From Natrononativus amylolyticus (GTDB lineage Archaea > Halobacteriota > Halobacteria > Halobacteriales > Natrialbaceae), in NCBI RefSeq assembly GCF_024362525.1, contig NZ_CP101458.1, forward strand, positions 124,001 to 188,000: a DNA stretch of 64,000 bases, given 5' to 3'. This document shows, piece after piece, positions 54,554-62,862 of the stretch. The first letter of the stretch is position 1, and each line of letters opens with the position of its first letter. The translations under genes were made by a program, and so were the position numbers. Under the pieces are notes generated by a model. That model did not search any database, was not told where the DNA came from, and saw only the letters and a list, made by a program, of their open reading frames with translations.

Positions 54554-55804
54554 ATGAAGCGACGAACCTATCTCGCCACGGCGGGTGCACTGGCGCTCGC
54601 AGGCTGTATGAGCTCCGAGGACAGTGACGACCCAACGAACAGCTCTAACGACTCCGACGACGGGGACGACACCGAACCGGACACCGGCTCGGACGACGGC
54701 ACCGACGAACCGGACGACCCCGAGGAGGACCACACGTTCGACGACTTCGAGGACCTGGCGAACTGGGAGGTCCTCATGGGGTCGATGTCGGTCGACGACA
54801 GCCAGTCCTACGAGGGCTCCCAGTGTGCGCTGCTCGAGGCCAGCGAGTCCGACGGCCAGGTCCGGATCTCCCGGACGTTCTCCGAGTCGGTGGACTGCTC
54901 GGACATGATGCCCGGTCTGGCGATCGCCACCGATATGCCGGTGACGCCGGTCATCCAGCTGTACGACGAGGACCGGGGCAAGGCGGTCTACCGCCAGCGC
55001 CTCCAGGGCGACCTCCCGTTCGAGCGGATCAACTTCGGCATCGACTACATGCAGGAGGATCCGGACCTCAGCGAGATCGTCGAGGTCCACATCGTCCTCT
55101 GGACCGGCGACGAGGCCGAAGGCCGGATGTGGGTCGACGACCTCCACTTCGTCCCGCGTCCGGAGACCGGCAAGGTGATGCTCCAGTTCCCCGGCGCGTA
55201 CGAGTCTCACCACGAGACGGTGCTCCCGATGCTCGAGGAGCACGACTACCCCGCGACGGCGTTCGTCCCGACGGCTCGCATCCGCGACTCGTCAGATCAC
55301 GACGGCAGCCGGCTGACCAGAGACCAGCTCGACGACCTCGCGGACGCGGGCTGGCTGATCGGCAGCCAGAGCCTCCACGGCAACTCGCTGACCTCCCTCG
55401 AGGGCCGGAGCCAGGAGGACGAACTCGCCGACTCGCGGGCGTGGCTCGAGGACAACGGCTACGACGGCGCGGGCTACCTCTCGTACCCCTCGGGCGCCTA
55501 CGACGGCGAGACGCTCGACCTCGCCAGGGAGCACTACGACCTGGCGTTCGTCGGCGACTACGCCCCGCAGGGGTACGTGACGAACCCGGTGCTGTGCGCC
55601 CAGGTGTCATCGCCGGACGCCGATCGGGCCAGACACGTCCTCGACATCACCGCCGAGTTCGGCGGCATCACGGCGCTCTCGTACTACCAGCTCGAGTCGA
55701 CCGACGACTTCGAGTCGATGCTCTCACACCTCACAGAGCTCGTCGAGGCGGGAGACCTCGAGGTCATCACGCCGGCCGACGTCGAAAACGAGTACGTCCT
55801 CTGA
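54554..55804 (+). CDS. Polysaccharide deacetylase-fold lipoprotein lacking metal ligands
   Basis: A 416-residue exported lipoprotein. The N-terminus has MKRRTYLATAGALALAGC, a Tat-like RR motif and a lipobox ending at Cys18. Residues ~60-210 are a carbohydrate-binding-like sandwich (DDFEDLANWEVLMGSMSVDD). The C-terminal ~200 residues are NodB-like: GKVMLQFPGAYESHHETVLPMLEEHDYPATAFVP, GWLIGSQSLHGNSL, then YPSGAYDGETLDLA. The TFDDG motif is QFPGA, and the SHTxxH motif is SQSLHG, so the metal-binding Asp and His residues are gone. It is likely a glycan-binding pseudoenzyme. Confidence 0.87.
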   Translation: MKRRTYLATAGALALAGCMSSEDSDDPTNSSNDSDDGDDTEPDTGSDDGTDEPDDPEEDHTFDDFEDLANWEVLMGSMSVDDSQSYEGSQCALLEASESDGQVRISRTFSESVDCSDMMPGLAIATDMPVTPVIQLYDEDRGKAVYRQRLQGDLPFERINFGIDYMQEDPDLSEIVEVHIVLWTGDEAEGRMWVDDLHFVPRPETGKVMLQFPGAYESHHETVLPMLEEHDYPATAFVPTARIRDSSDHDGSRLTRDQLDDLADAGWLIGSQSLHGNSLTSLEGRSQEDELADSRAWLEDNGYDGAGYLSYPSGAYDGETLDLAREHYDLAFVGDYAPQGYVTNPVLCAQVSSPDADRARHVLDITAEFGGITALSYYQLESTDDFESMLSHLTELVEAGDLEVITPADVENEYVL

Positions 55805-55871
55805 GGGCTATCACGCCCGTTCGCATTCGGCCCTCCAAACCGCCGGCGCCGCTCGCCGGCCGCTCTCGTCG

Positions 55872-56075
55872 TTATCTGCCGGCTCGAAGCACCTTGAGGA
55901 GCCCCTGTGCGGCCATGCCGATCAGCGCCCACTTCCAGGCCAGCACTGCGACGCCGAGCAAGAGGACGGCCCGGGGCGTGTTGTTGCGGTCGAACGCGCG
56001 TTTCGCCTCGAGCAGGACGGTGACGACGGTGAACGATCGCGTCGCCTTCGAGCCGAGGAATCGGGTGAGTGCCAT
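55872..56075 (-). CDS. Small protein with C-terminal hydrophobic region, hypothetical
   Basis: A 67-residue protein, MALTRFLGSKATRSFTVVTVLLEAKRAFDRNN, then a hydrophobic segment (AVLLLGVAVLAWKWALIGMAAQGLLKVLRAGR). The basic, amphipathic first half and one or two membrane-associated helices are typical of small haloarchaeal proteins. It converges with the deacetylase-fold gene. Longer frames upstream are Arg-rich shadows. Confidence 0.65.
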   Translation of the reverse strand: MALTRFLGSKATRSFTVVTVLLEAKRAFDRNNTPRAVLLLGVAVLAWKWALIGMAAQGLLKVLRAGR

Positions 56076-56137
56076 ACGTGATCGAGGCGCCCTGGCGGGA
56101 TAACGACCACGCCGGAACGCGCAAGCGCCGAATCGGT

Positions 56138-57109
56138 TCACTCGGGATCGAACCCGCCCGCGAGATAATCCAGGGCGAACAGGGCGAGTGCGCCGACGAG
56201 CGCCCAGACGGCCGCGGCGACGTACCCGTCGGTCGTCCAGACGTACGCGCCGTCGACCATGTCGTTGATGTTGAAAAGCGGCGCCGGCGTCGAGCCCGCG
56301 ATGAGGCTGACGAGAAACAGCAGCGTCAGCTCCCGGTTCCACTCGAGGGCGCGGCGGACGACGCGCGCGATCGTGAGCAACCCGACGAGCCCGCCGGTGA
56401 CGAACAGGAGCACGGAGGTGCCCGGATCGACGAGCGCGGCGAGCGAACCGCCGCTCACCAGCCCGGCTGCGGCCGACGTCAGCGCGCTCAGTTCCCCCGA
56501 GAGCACCACGTACTGGCCGAGCAACACGAGGATCAGCGCTCCGGAGATGCCGGGCAGGATCATCGCGCTGATGGCGAAGATGCCGGCGACGAAGATCACG
56601 ACCGGACCGCTGCCGGGGATCTCGAGGACGCCACTGCCGACCAGGAGCGCGAAGCCGACGCCGGCGACGACGGCCACGCCCTCGAGAAGGGACGTGACCG
56701 ACAGCCCCCGGTAGAGGACGATCGCCGACGCGGCGATCAATCCGGTGAAAAAGCCCGAGAGCGCGACGGGGTTGCTCTCCGCCAGCATGGTGACGAGTTC
56801 GGCGATGATCGCGACCGCGGTCACCATCCCGACGCCGAGCGGTAACAGGAACTGCAGATCGATCTCGGTCAGCGCCTCTCGAGCGCGGCCCCGGCGTGCG
56901 GGGTCGTACCCGCGGCAGACGTCGGTGATCCGACCGGGGGTTATCGCGGTGATCGCGGCGAGCAGCCGCCCGTAGAAGCCGAGCAAGAGCGCGACGGTGC
57001 CGCCGGAGACGCCGGGGAGGGCGTCGGCGGTACCCATACAGAGCCCGTAGACGTAGACGCGAAACAGTTCGAGGTGGTCGAGGACCCGTTCGTGGACGTT
57101 ATAGCCCAT
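56138..57109 (-). CDS. DUF368 membrane protein (polyprenyl-phosphate translocase candidate)
   Basis: A 323-residue membrane protein with about ten spans. The DUF368 signature is GTADALPGVSGGTVALLLGFYGRLLAAITAI (~23-55), and a second, related element is SAMILPGISGALILVLLGQYVVLS (~178-202). Bacterial DUF368 proteins have been reported to recycle undecaprenyl phosphate across the membrane; archaeal members may do the same for dolichyl phosphate in S-layer glycosylation (inference). It is divergent from the HhH-MutS-like gene. Confidence 0.9.
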   Translation of the reverse strand: MGYNVHERVLDHLELFRVYVYGLCMGTADALPGVSGGTVALLLGFYGRLLAAITAITPGRITDVCRGYDPARRGRAREALTEIDLQFLLPLGVGMVTAVAIIAELVTMLAESNPVALSGFFTGLIAASAIVLYRGLSVTSLLEGVAVVAGVGFALLVGSGVLEIPGSGPVVIFVAGIFAISAMILPGISGALILVLLGQYVVLSGELSALTSAAAGLVSGGSLAALVDPGTSVLLFVTGGLVGLLTIARVVRRALEWNRELTLLFLVSLIAGSTPAPLFNINDMVDGAYVWTTDGYVAAAVWALVGALALFALDYLAGGFDPE

Positions 57110-57335
57110 CTCGACACGCTCCTCGAGGGACGCTGGTCTCGGCGATCGGTAGGAAGGGGAACCGTCGGCGTACGCACATAGCTACACACTCCGGGTCGAC
57201 CGGCATAAATCACACCACCTCGACTCGAGGCGCGCGGCTCCGTCTCCAGTGTCGAACTCGGGTCCGTCGCCCGCCACCCGACTGACTGTCTCGAGGGCGA
57301 GAGGTTTTTCTCGGTCGCCTGTAATACCACAGTCG

Positions 57336-59336
57336 ATGAAACTCGAGTCGATTCCGGGCGTCGGCGAGAAGACCGCCCGCGCGCTCGCGGAACTCGAGGA
57401 GCCCGAGCGGGCGCTGCGAAGCGGCGACGTCGCCACGATCGCGCGAGCGCCGGGGATCAGCCAGGGTCGGGCGGCCCGGATCGCCCGCGGCGCGATCCGC
57501 CGGGAGCACGACGACCCCGGCGGCTTCCTCGCGACCGACCGCGCCCGCGAGATCTACCGCACCGTCCTCGGCCTCTGCCAGGAGCGCACCGTCACCCGCT
57601 ACGGCGCCCAGCGCCTCGAGACGTTCTACCCGAGCGCGCGCCGGTCGCGCATCGAGGAGGCCCAGGCCGTTACGAGGAACGCGCTCGAGCGCGAGCCCAC
57701 CCCCGACCTGCTCGCGGCCTTAGAGGACGTCACGCCGCTCGAGCGACCGGGCGACGTTCGCGTGCGCGATCGGTGTCTGGCGACGGCCGACGCCGAGCGC
57801 TACGCCGAGGCCCGCGAGGCGGTCCCCGAACTCTCCGTCGAGGTCGTCGAGGACGCCCAGGGGCTCGCCGAGCTCGCCCGGGGCTACGCGACCGTGATCG
57901 CGATCGACGAGGCGTTCTCGGGGATCGACCTCGAGGGCGACGTCCGGGTCCGGCCGAACGCCCTCGAGTCCCCCGCCGAAATCGTCCCCGAGCGCCCCCT
58001 GGCCTTCTTCGCCCGCAACCGCGACTCGATCCGGGCCGCGGCGGCGGTCCACCGTGCGGCCGGCCTCGAGGCCGATTGCGACCTCGAGGCTCTGGAGAAC
58101 GGCCTCGAGCGGCTCGCAGCCGACGGCACGGTTGCGGGCGACGACGAACTCGACCGGCTGTCCGTCGCGGTCGACGATCTCGAGACCGCCGCGAGCACGG
58201 CGGAAAGCGTCGCCAACGATCGGCTTCGGGAGGCGATCCGCGAACAGGACGTCACCATCGAAGGGGCTGACCTGCTCTCGCTGGTCGAGCGCGGCGCGGG
58301 CGTCGACTCGCTGCTCTCGCGGGAACTCGCCGACGAGTACGCCGCCGCCGTCGACGCCGCCCGCGAGCACCTGATCGACTCGCTTTCTCTCGAGTCGGGC
58401 GAGGACGACCTCGCCCGCCGGGCCTTCTCCGACGAGCCGACGTTCCCCGTCGAGTACGACGACGAGACGATCTCGCGGCTGCGTGAGGAGCTGTCGGCGA
58501 CGAAGGAGCGCCGTGCCGCCCGGCTCAAGCGCGACCTCGCCGCCGACCTCGCCGCCCAGCGCGAGGGGGCCGAGCGGCTGGTCCGGGACGCTCTCGAGCT
58601 AGACGTCGAACTCGCCGTCTCCCGGTTCGCCCGCGATTTCGAGTGTACGATGCCCGTCTTCGACCCCGGCGACGGGGTCGCGATCGAGGGTGGTCGCTCG
58701 CCGCTGCTCGACGAACCGCTCGAGAAGGTCGATCCCGTCGACTACGAGGTCTCCGGCGTCACCCTGCTGTCGGGGGTCAACAGCGGCGGGAAGACCTCCA
58801 CGCTGGATCTGGTTGCCGCTGTCGTCGTGCTGGCGCACATGGGGTTTCCCGTCCCCGCCGACGAGGTGCGCCTGCGCCGGTTCGAGGCGCTTCACTACCA
58901 CGCCAAGACCCAGGGAACCCTCGACGCGGGCGCCTTCGAGTCCACGGTGAGGGAGTTCGCCGCCCTCGCCGACGGCGGCGCGGAGTCGCTGGTGCTCGTC
59001 GACGAACTCGAGAGCATCACCGAACCCGGTGCCTCGGCGAAGATCATCGCCGGGATTCTCGAGGCACTGTCAGAAAACGGCGCGACGGCGGTGTTCGTCT
59101 CACACCTGGCGGGAGAGATCCGCGAGACGGCCGAGTTCGAGGTTGCGGTCGACGGCATCGAGGCGGTGGGGCTCGTCGACGGCGAACTCGTGGTCAACCG
59201 CTCGCCAGTTACGGACCACCTGGCGCGGTCGACGCCGGAACTGATCGTCGAGAAACTGGCGGGAGAGGAAAGCGGCGGCGCAGGTGGCCGGGGTGGGGAG
59301 ACGTTTTACGAGCGCCTCCTCGAGAAGTTCGAGTGA
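57336..59336 (+). CDS. MutS-related ATPase with N-terminal helix-hairpin-helix
   Basis: A 666-residue protein. An HhH motif (LESIPGVGEKTARALAEL, ~3-20) binds DNA. The MutS-type core and coiled-coil levers run from about 140 to 500, and the ATPase site has Walker A SGVNSGGKTSTLDLV (~490) and Walker B SLVLVDELESITEPG. There is no mismatch-recognition N-terminal domain and no Smr nuclease domain, so it is neither MutS1 nor a standard MutS2. It starts at the ATG at 57336. It may act on branched DNA structures (inference). Confidence 0.88.
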   Translation: MKLESIPGVGEKTARALAELEEPERALRSGDVATIARAPGISQGRAARIARGAIRREHDDPGGFLATDRAREIYRTVLGLCQERTVTRYGAQRLETFYPSARRSRIEEAQAVTRNALEREPTPDLLAALEDVTPLERPGDVRVRDRCLATADAERYAEAREAVPELSVEVVEDAQGLAELARGYATVIAIDEAFSGIDLEGDVRVRPNALESPAEIVPERPLAFFARNRDSIRAAAAVHRAAGLEADCDLEALENGLERLAADGTVAGDDELDRLSVAVDDLETAASTAESVANDRLREAIREQDVTIEGADLLSLVERGAGVDSLLSRELADEYAAAVDAAREHLIDSLSLESGEDDLARRAFSDEPTFPVEYDDETISRLREELSATKERRAARLKRDLAADLAAQREGAERLVRDALELDVELAVSRFARDFECTMPVFDPGDGVAIEGGRSPLLDEPLEKVDPVDYEVSGVTLLSGVNSGGKTSTLDLVAAVVVLAHMGFPVPADEVRLRRFEALHYHAKTQGTLDAGAFESTVREFAALADGGAESLVLVDELESITEPGASAKIIAGILEALSENGATAVFVSHLAGEIRETAEFEVAVDGIEAVGLVDGELVVNRSPVTDHLARSTPELIVEKLAGEESGGAGGRGGETFYERLLEKFE

Positions 59337-59382
59337 CCGGGCCGCCCGAAGAGCTATGGGTTCAAGCATCTAACATGTGCGC

Positions 59383-59919
59383 ATGGTCCTGTCATCGATC
59401 CTCGACGGCCTCGGAACCGCGTGTAAACGGGCCGGTCCCGGCCGTCTGCCCGGCGCCGACCGCCCGGTCCTCGGCGCGGGGTACGCCGGTGCGAGCGGCG
59501 CGCTGGTCGCCGCCGCCCTGTTCGCGGTCGCCGTCCTCGTTCTCTCCGCGCTCGGCTCGACCCTGGAGATCGCCGATCCGGCGTTCGTGATGATCGCCGC
59601 CCAGGCGCTCCTGTTCGTCGTCCCCGCGGCGTTCGTCGTGAGCGCCCTCATCTGGTTCGTGCTGCCGACGGGAACGGCGAAAACCGGCGCGGTCGCAGGC
59701 GCGCTGGCGACTCTGCTGACGTATCTCGTCGCCACCGCTCTGCTCGCCGTCGTCGCGACCGTCGCCGCCGCGGCGTCCTGGTCTGGCGGCGACCCCGCCG
59801 GCGCGTCCGTCCTCGCGGTACTCTTCGGCGTCGCCGCGTTCGTGTGGACGGCCTGGATTGCGGTGCCGGTCGGCTGTCTCGGCGGCGCGATCTACGAACG
59901 CGTCGGGACGACGGCCTGA
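59383..59919 (+). CDS. Four-span membrane protein, hypothetical
   Basis: A 178-residue protein with four or five hydrophobic segments: SGALVAAALFAVAVLVLSALG, FVMIAAQALLFVVPAAFVVSALIWFVLP, AGALATLLTYLVATALLAVVATVAA and VLAVLFGVAAFVWTAWIAVPVG. A GTG two codons upstream is an alternative start. It sits between the MutS-like gene and the Orc gene, in the same direction. No family recognised. Confidence 0.72.
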   Translation: MVLSSILDGLGTACKRAGPGRLPGADRPVLGAGYAGASGALVAAALFAVAVLVLSALGSTLEIADPAFVMIAAQALLFVVPAAFVVSALIWFVLPTGTAKTGAVAGALATLLTYLVATALLAVVATVAAAASWSGGDPAGASVLAVLFGVAAFVWTAWIAVPVGCLGGAIYERVGTTA

Positions 59920-60019
59920 CGGCGGCGTCTGCGACTATCTGCGCCGGCTCGAGTCCGACCGGGAACGAAACCCCTAGACGCGCAAACAACTAAGTAGCTT
60001 CGACAGCGTGGTGAAAGTA

Positions 60020-61153
60020 ATGCCCGGTGATCCCGAGGAGGGGATGTTGTCGTGGGACGAGTCCGTGTTCCGCAACGAGCACGTCTTCGAGATCGACTAC
60101 GTCCCCGAGACGTTCAAGCACCGGGAGTCACAGATGCAGAGCCTGACGTACGCGTTGCGCCCGGCCGTGCGGGGCTCGAGGCCGCTCAACGTCATGGTTC
60201 GGGGGCCGCCGGGAACCGGGAAGACGACCTCCATCCAGAAGCTGTTCGACGAGGTCGGCGCCCAGACGCGGGACGTCCGGACGATCCGGGTCAACTGCCA
60301 GGTAAACGCGACCCGCTACTCGGTGTTCTCCCGGCTGTTCGAGGGCACCTTCGACTACGAGCCGCCCTCCTCCGGGATCTCCTTCAAGAAGCTGTTCGGC
60401 CAGATCGCCGAGAAGCTGATCGAGGAGGACCGCGTGCTCGTCGTCGCTCTGGACGACGTCAACTACCTCTTCTACGAGAACGAGGCCTCGGATACGCTGT
60501 ACTCGCTGCTTCGCGCCCACGAGGAACACCCCGGTGCGAAGATCGGCGTCATCGTCGTCTCCTCCGACCCCGCACTCGAGGTGATCGACGAACTCGACTC
60601 GCGCGTCCAGAGTGTCTTCCGGCCCGAGGACGTTTATTTCCCGGTGTACGACCAGCCCGAGATCGTCGGCATCCTGAGCGAGCGGGTCGAACGCGGCTTT
60701 CACGACGGCGTCATCTCCCGGAGCGTCTTAGAGCACGTCGCCGACCTCACCGCCGACAGCGGCGACCTTCGCGTGGGGATCGACCTGCTCCGGCGAGCGG
60801 GGCTCAACGCCGAGATGCGCGCGAGCCGCGTCGTCGAGATGGCGGACGTCGAGAAGGCCTACGAGACCTCGAAGTACATCAACCTCTCGCGGAGCCTCTC
60901 GGGACTCACCGACAACGAGCGGGCGCTGCTCACCGTGATCGCCGAGAACGACGGCGCACAGGCCGGCGACGTCTACGACGCCTTCAACGAGGACACCGGT
61001 CTGGGCTACACCCGCTACTCGGAGATCGTCAACAAGCTCGATCAGCTCTCGCTGATCGACGCCGACTACGCCGAGATCGAGGGCCGCGGGCGCTCCCGGT
61101 CGCTCACGCTATCCTACGACAAGGACGCGATTCTGGATCGCCTCGAGGAGTAG
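60020..61153 (+). CDS. orc: Orc1/Cdc6-family replication initiator
   Basis: A 377-residue AAA+ protein. Walker A is GPPGTGKTTS (~58-67). Walker B is VVALDDVNYLF, with DD where Orc1/Cdc6 proteins often have DE. The sensor region is VIVVSSDPAL. A C-terminal winged helix (~290-377) is recognisable (LLTVIAENDGAQAGDVYDAF, LDQLSLIDADYAEIEGRGRSR). It starts at the ATG at 60020; a GTG at 60008 gives four more residues. No origin repeat was seen next to the gene. Confidence 0.93.
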   Translation: MPGDPEEGMLSWDESVFRNEHVFEIDYVPETFKHRESQMQSLTYALRPAVRGSRPLNVMVRGPPGTGKTTSIQKLFDEVGAQTRDVRTIRVNCQVNATRYSVFSRLFEGTFDYEPPSSGISFKKLFGQIAEKLIEEDRVLVVALDDVNYLFYENEASDTLYSLLRAHEEHPGAKIGVIVVSSDPALEVIDELDSRVQSVFRPEDVYFPVYDQPEIVGILSERVERGFHDGVISRSVLEHVADLTADSGDLRVGIDLLRRAGLNAEMRASRVVEMADVEKAYETSKYINLSRSLSGLTDNERALLTVIAENDGAQAGDVYDAFNEDTGLGYTRYSEIVNKLDQLSLIDADYAEIEGRGRSRSLTLSYDKDAILDRLEE

Positions 61154-61186
61154 CTCTGCGACAGAGAGAACAGCGCCGGAGACGAC

Positions 61187-62203
61187 TCAGCGCTGTGATT
61201 CCCGCAGGATCAGCGGCCCGATCGCGAGGGTCCGCTTCGCGACGGTCGCGACCCGGGTGACGTAGGTCGTCAGCAGGAAGAACGGGACGAGGGTGGTCGT
61301 GAACGCGATCCCGACGAGCCAGAGCAGGTTTTCGACGCCGGCGGTCGTTCCGGGAACCGACGTCGCGTCGACGAACGATAGCATCATCCCCGCGATCAGC
61401 AGCGCCGGAATCGCCGCGTAGAGGATGAGTCGCGAGAGATCGATCAGCTCCCACTGGAAGTACAGGGTCTTGATGTGCTCGCGGGCGGGGCCGAACATCG
61501 TCAGCGAGGTTCGAAGCTCGTCGAACGCCTCGAGCTGTTCGTCGTCGAGATCGTCACCGTACTCGTCCTCGATGCGGTCGATCTGGAAGATCTTCCAGGA
61601 GTAGTTGTAGTCGAGGGCCGCGTTGACGACCTCGAAGGTGCCGAACTTCGCGCCCTCGAGCTGGTCGCGGACGGTTTCGGCGTTGCCGATGAGGCTCTCG
61701 GTGAACTCGTCGACCTCACCTCGCAGGTCGTCGCTGTCGGCGTTCTCGACGCTCTCCTCGAGCGAGCGGGCTCGCTGCTCGGTCGTCTCGACGAGTTCGC
61801 GCAGCAGCGCGGAGGGATCCGCCGGCGCGGGTTTCCCGGTCAGTTCCTTGACGTAGCCGCGAAAGTCCATCGTGTCGCTCATCCGCTGGCGCTGATCACC
61901 CAGCGGGCCGTTCTCCTGGGAGATGATCAGCTGGCTGATCGTGACGACGAGGGTGACGCCGGTGATGAGCGCGCTGATCATCGTCGAGAACATCGCCTCG
62001 ATGACGGCGCGCTCCTCGAGCATCTCCGAGAGCGTCGGTTCGACGATGGCGCCGAGCATGAACAGCCCGAAGAAGAGCACCGAGAGCAGGCCGGTGACGA
62101 GCAGTCGGTTCGCACTGAGCAGTACCCAGAGCTTCAGCCGGCTCTCGTTGGCCCGCTCGCGCATCGTGTTCGCGGTGCCGGCGTCGCTCTCGTCCTCACT
62201 CAT
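61187..62203 (-). CDS. Membrane protein with large cytoplasmic-type loop, hypothetical
   Basis: A 338-residue protein. Two N-terminal spans (about 32-52 and 72-92) and two C-terminal spans (about 265-330) flank a ~150-residue acidic helical loop (~100-255). The helix starts DFRGYVKELTGKPAPADPSALLRELVETTEQRARSLEESVENAD. Conserved residues in the second span include TGVTLVVTISQLIISQENGPLGDQR. The gene overlaps the end of the 67-residue DUF4177-like gene by 8 bp, so the two are probably one unit. Function unknown. Confidence 0.82.
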   Translation of the reverse strand: MSEDESDAGTANTMRERANESRLKLWVLLSANRLLVTGLLSVLFFGLFMLGAIVEPTLSEMLEERAVIEAMFSTMISALITGVTLVVTISQLIISQENGPLGDQRQRMSDTMDFRGYVKELTGKPAPADPSALLRELVETTEQRARSLEESVENADSDDLRGEVDEFTESLIGNAETVRDQLEGAKFGTFEVVNAALDYNYSWKIFQIDRIEDEYGDDLDDEQLEAFDELRTSLTMFGPAREHIKTLYFQWELIDLSRLILYAAIPALLIAGMMLSFVDATSVPGTTAGVENLLWLVGIAFTTTLVPFFLLTTYVTRVATVAKRTLAIGPLILRESQR

Positions 62204-62399
62204 CGTCCGAACCCGCCGGTCGTTTGAGCACGAGGAACTTGGTGCCGCCGCCGCTGTAGTCGATGGTGTCGACGAGCTCCCACCCGTCGGCTCCCAGCTC
62301 GTTCAGCACGGTCTTCGGGTCGGCCGCCTCCTCCATCGTCGGCCCACGGGGTGGACGAACGGTCTCGTACTCCCAGATCGTCCCGGTGTTCCCTGCCAT
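62196..62399 (-). CDS. DUF4177-like small soluble protein
   Basis: A 67-residue protein. The pattern WEYETVRPP...VLNELGADGWELVDTIDYSGGGTKFLVLKRP matches the DUF4177 family, a small alpha/beta fold. It starts at the ATG at 62399. It overlaps the downstream membrane gene by 8 bp, hence is co-expressed with it. Function unknown. Confidence 0.85.
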   Translation of the reverse strand: MAGNTGTIWEYETVRPPRGPTMEEAADPKTVLNELGADGWELVDTIDYSGGGTKFLVLKRPAGSDDE

Positions 62400-62491
62400 C
62401 GGATCCACTCCTACCACGAAGCGCGTGAAAACCGTTGCTCTGGCGGACACACTGTCGGCCACTCGGTCCGGTCGCTCACCGAACCCCCTCC

Positions 62492-62764
62492 TCAGGCCTG
62501 CTCGAGGTCTTCGCGATACGTCTCGGCGTGCTCGAGCGCCCGGTCGATGCTGTTTGCGGTGTCGGCGTCCGACTGCTCTCGAGCCTGCCGGAGCGTGTTC
62601 AGGTGGCCGTCGAGGACGGCGTGGTCGGCCTCCCGGTCGGCGGCGGCGAGTTCGGCGAACGCCCCGGCGGTCTCGCGGAGCGCGTCGCGGACGTCGTCGT
62701 CGGCCGTCTCGGCGGCTCCCTCGAGTTCGCTCCGGGCCTGCTGTAAGTGCTGATCGTCGGCCAT
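62492..62764 (-). CDS. Small helical protein (DUF7553-like)
   Basis: A 90-residue acidic helical protein. MADDQHLQQARSELEGAAETADDDVRDALRETAGAFAELA and LDGHLNTLRQAREQSDADTANSIDRALEHAETYRE form two long helices with a heptad-like pattern. It resembles a haloarchaeal family I recall as DUF7553. It is upstream of the DUF4177-like gene in the same direction. Function unknown. Confidence 0.8.
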   Translation of the reverse strand: MADDQHLQQARSELEGAAETADDDVRDALRETAGAFAELAAADREADHAVLDGHLNTLRQAREQSDADTANSIDRALEHAETYREDLEQA

Positions 62765-62862
62765 ACCGGCACCACCACGACCGCGGTGAAAACGCTTATC
62801 GGTGGGGAAAGCGGGGTGGGGTTTCGACGTCGACGCGGACGATCGACCACCCTACCGGTCGG

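Noticed and set aside
59920-60019. Replication origin next to the Orc gene
   Set aside because: No repeated origin-box sequence or AT-rich unwinding element could be recognised by eye in the short upstream gap.
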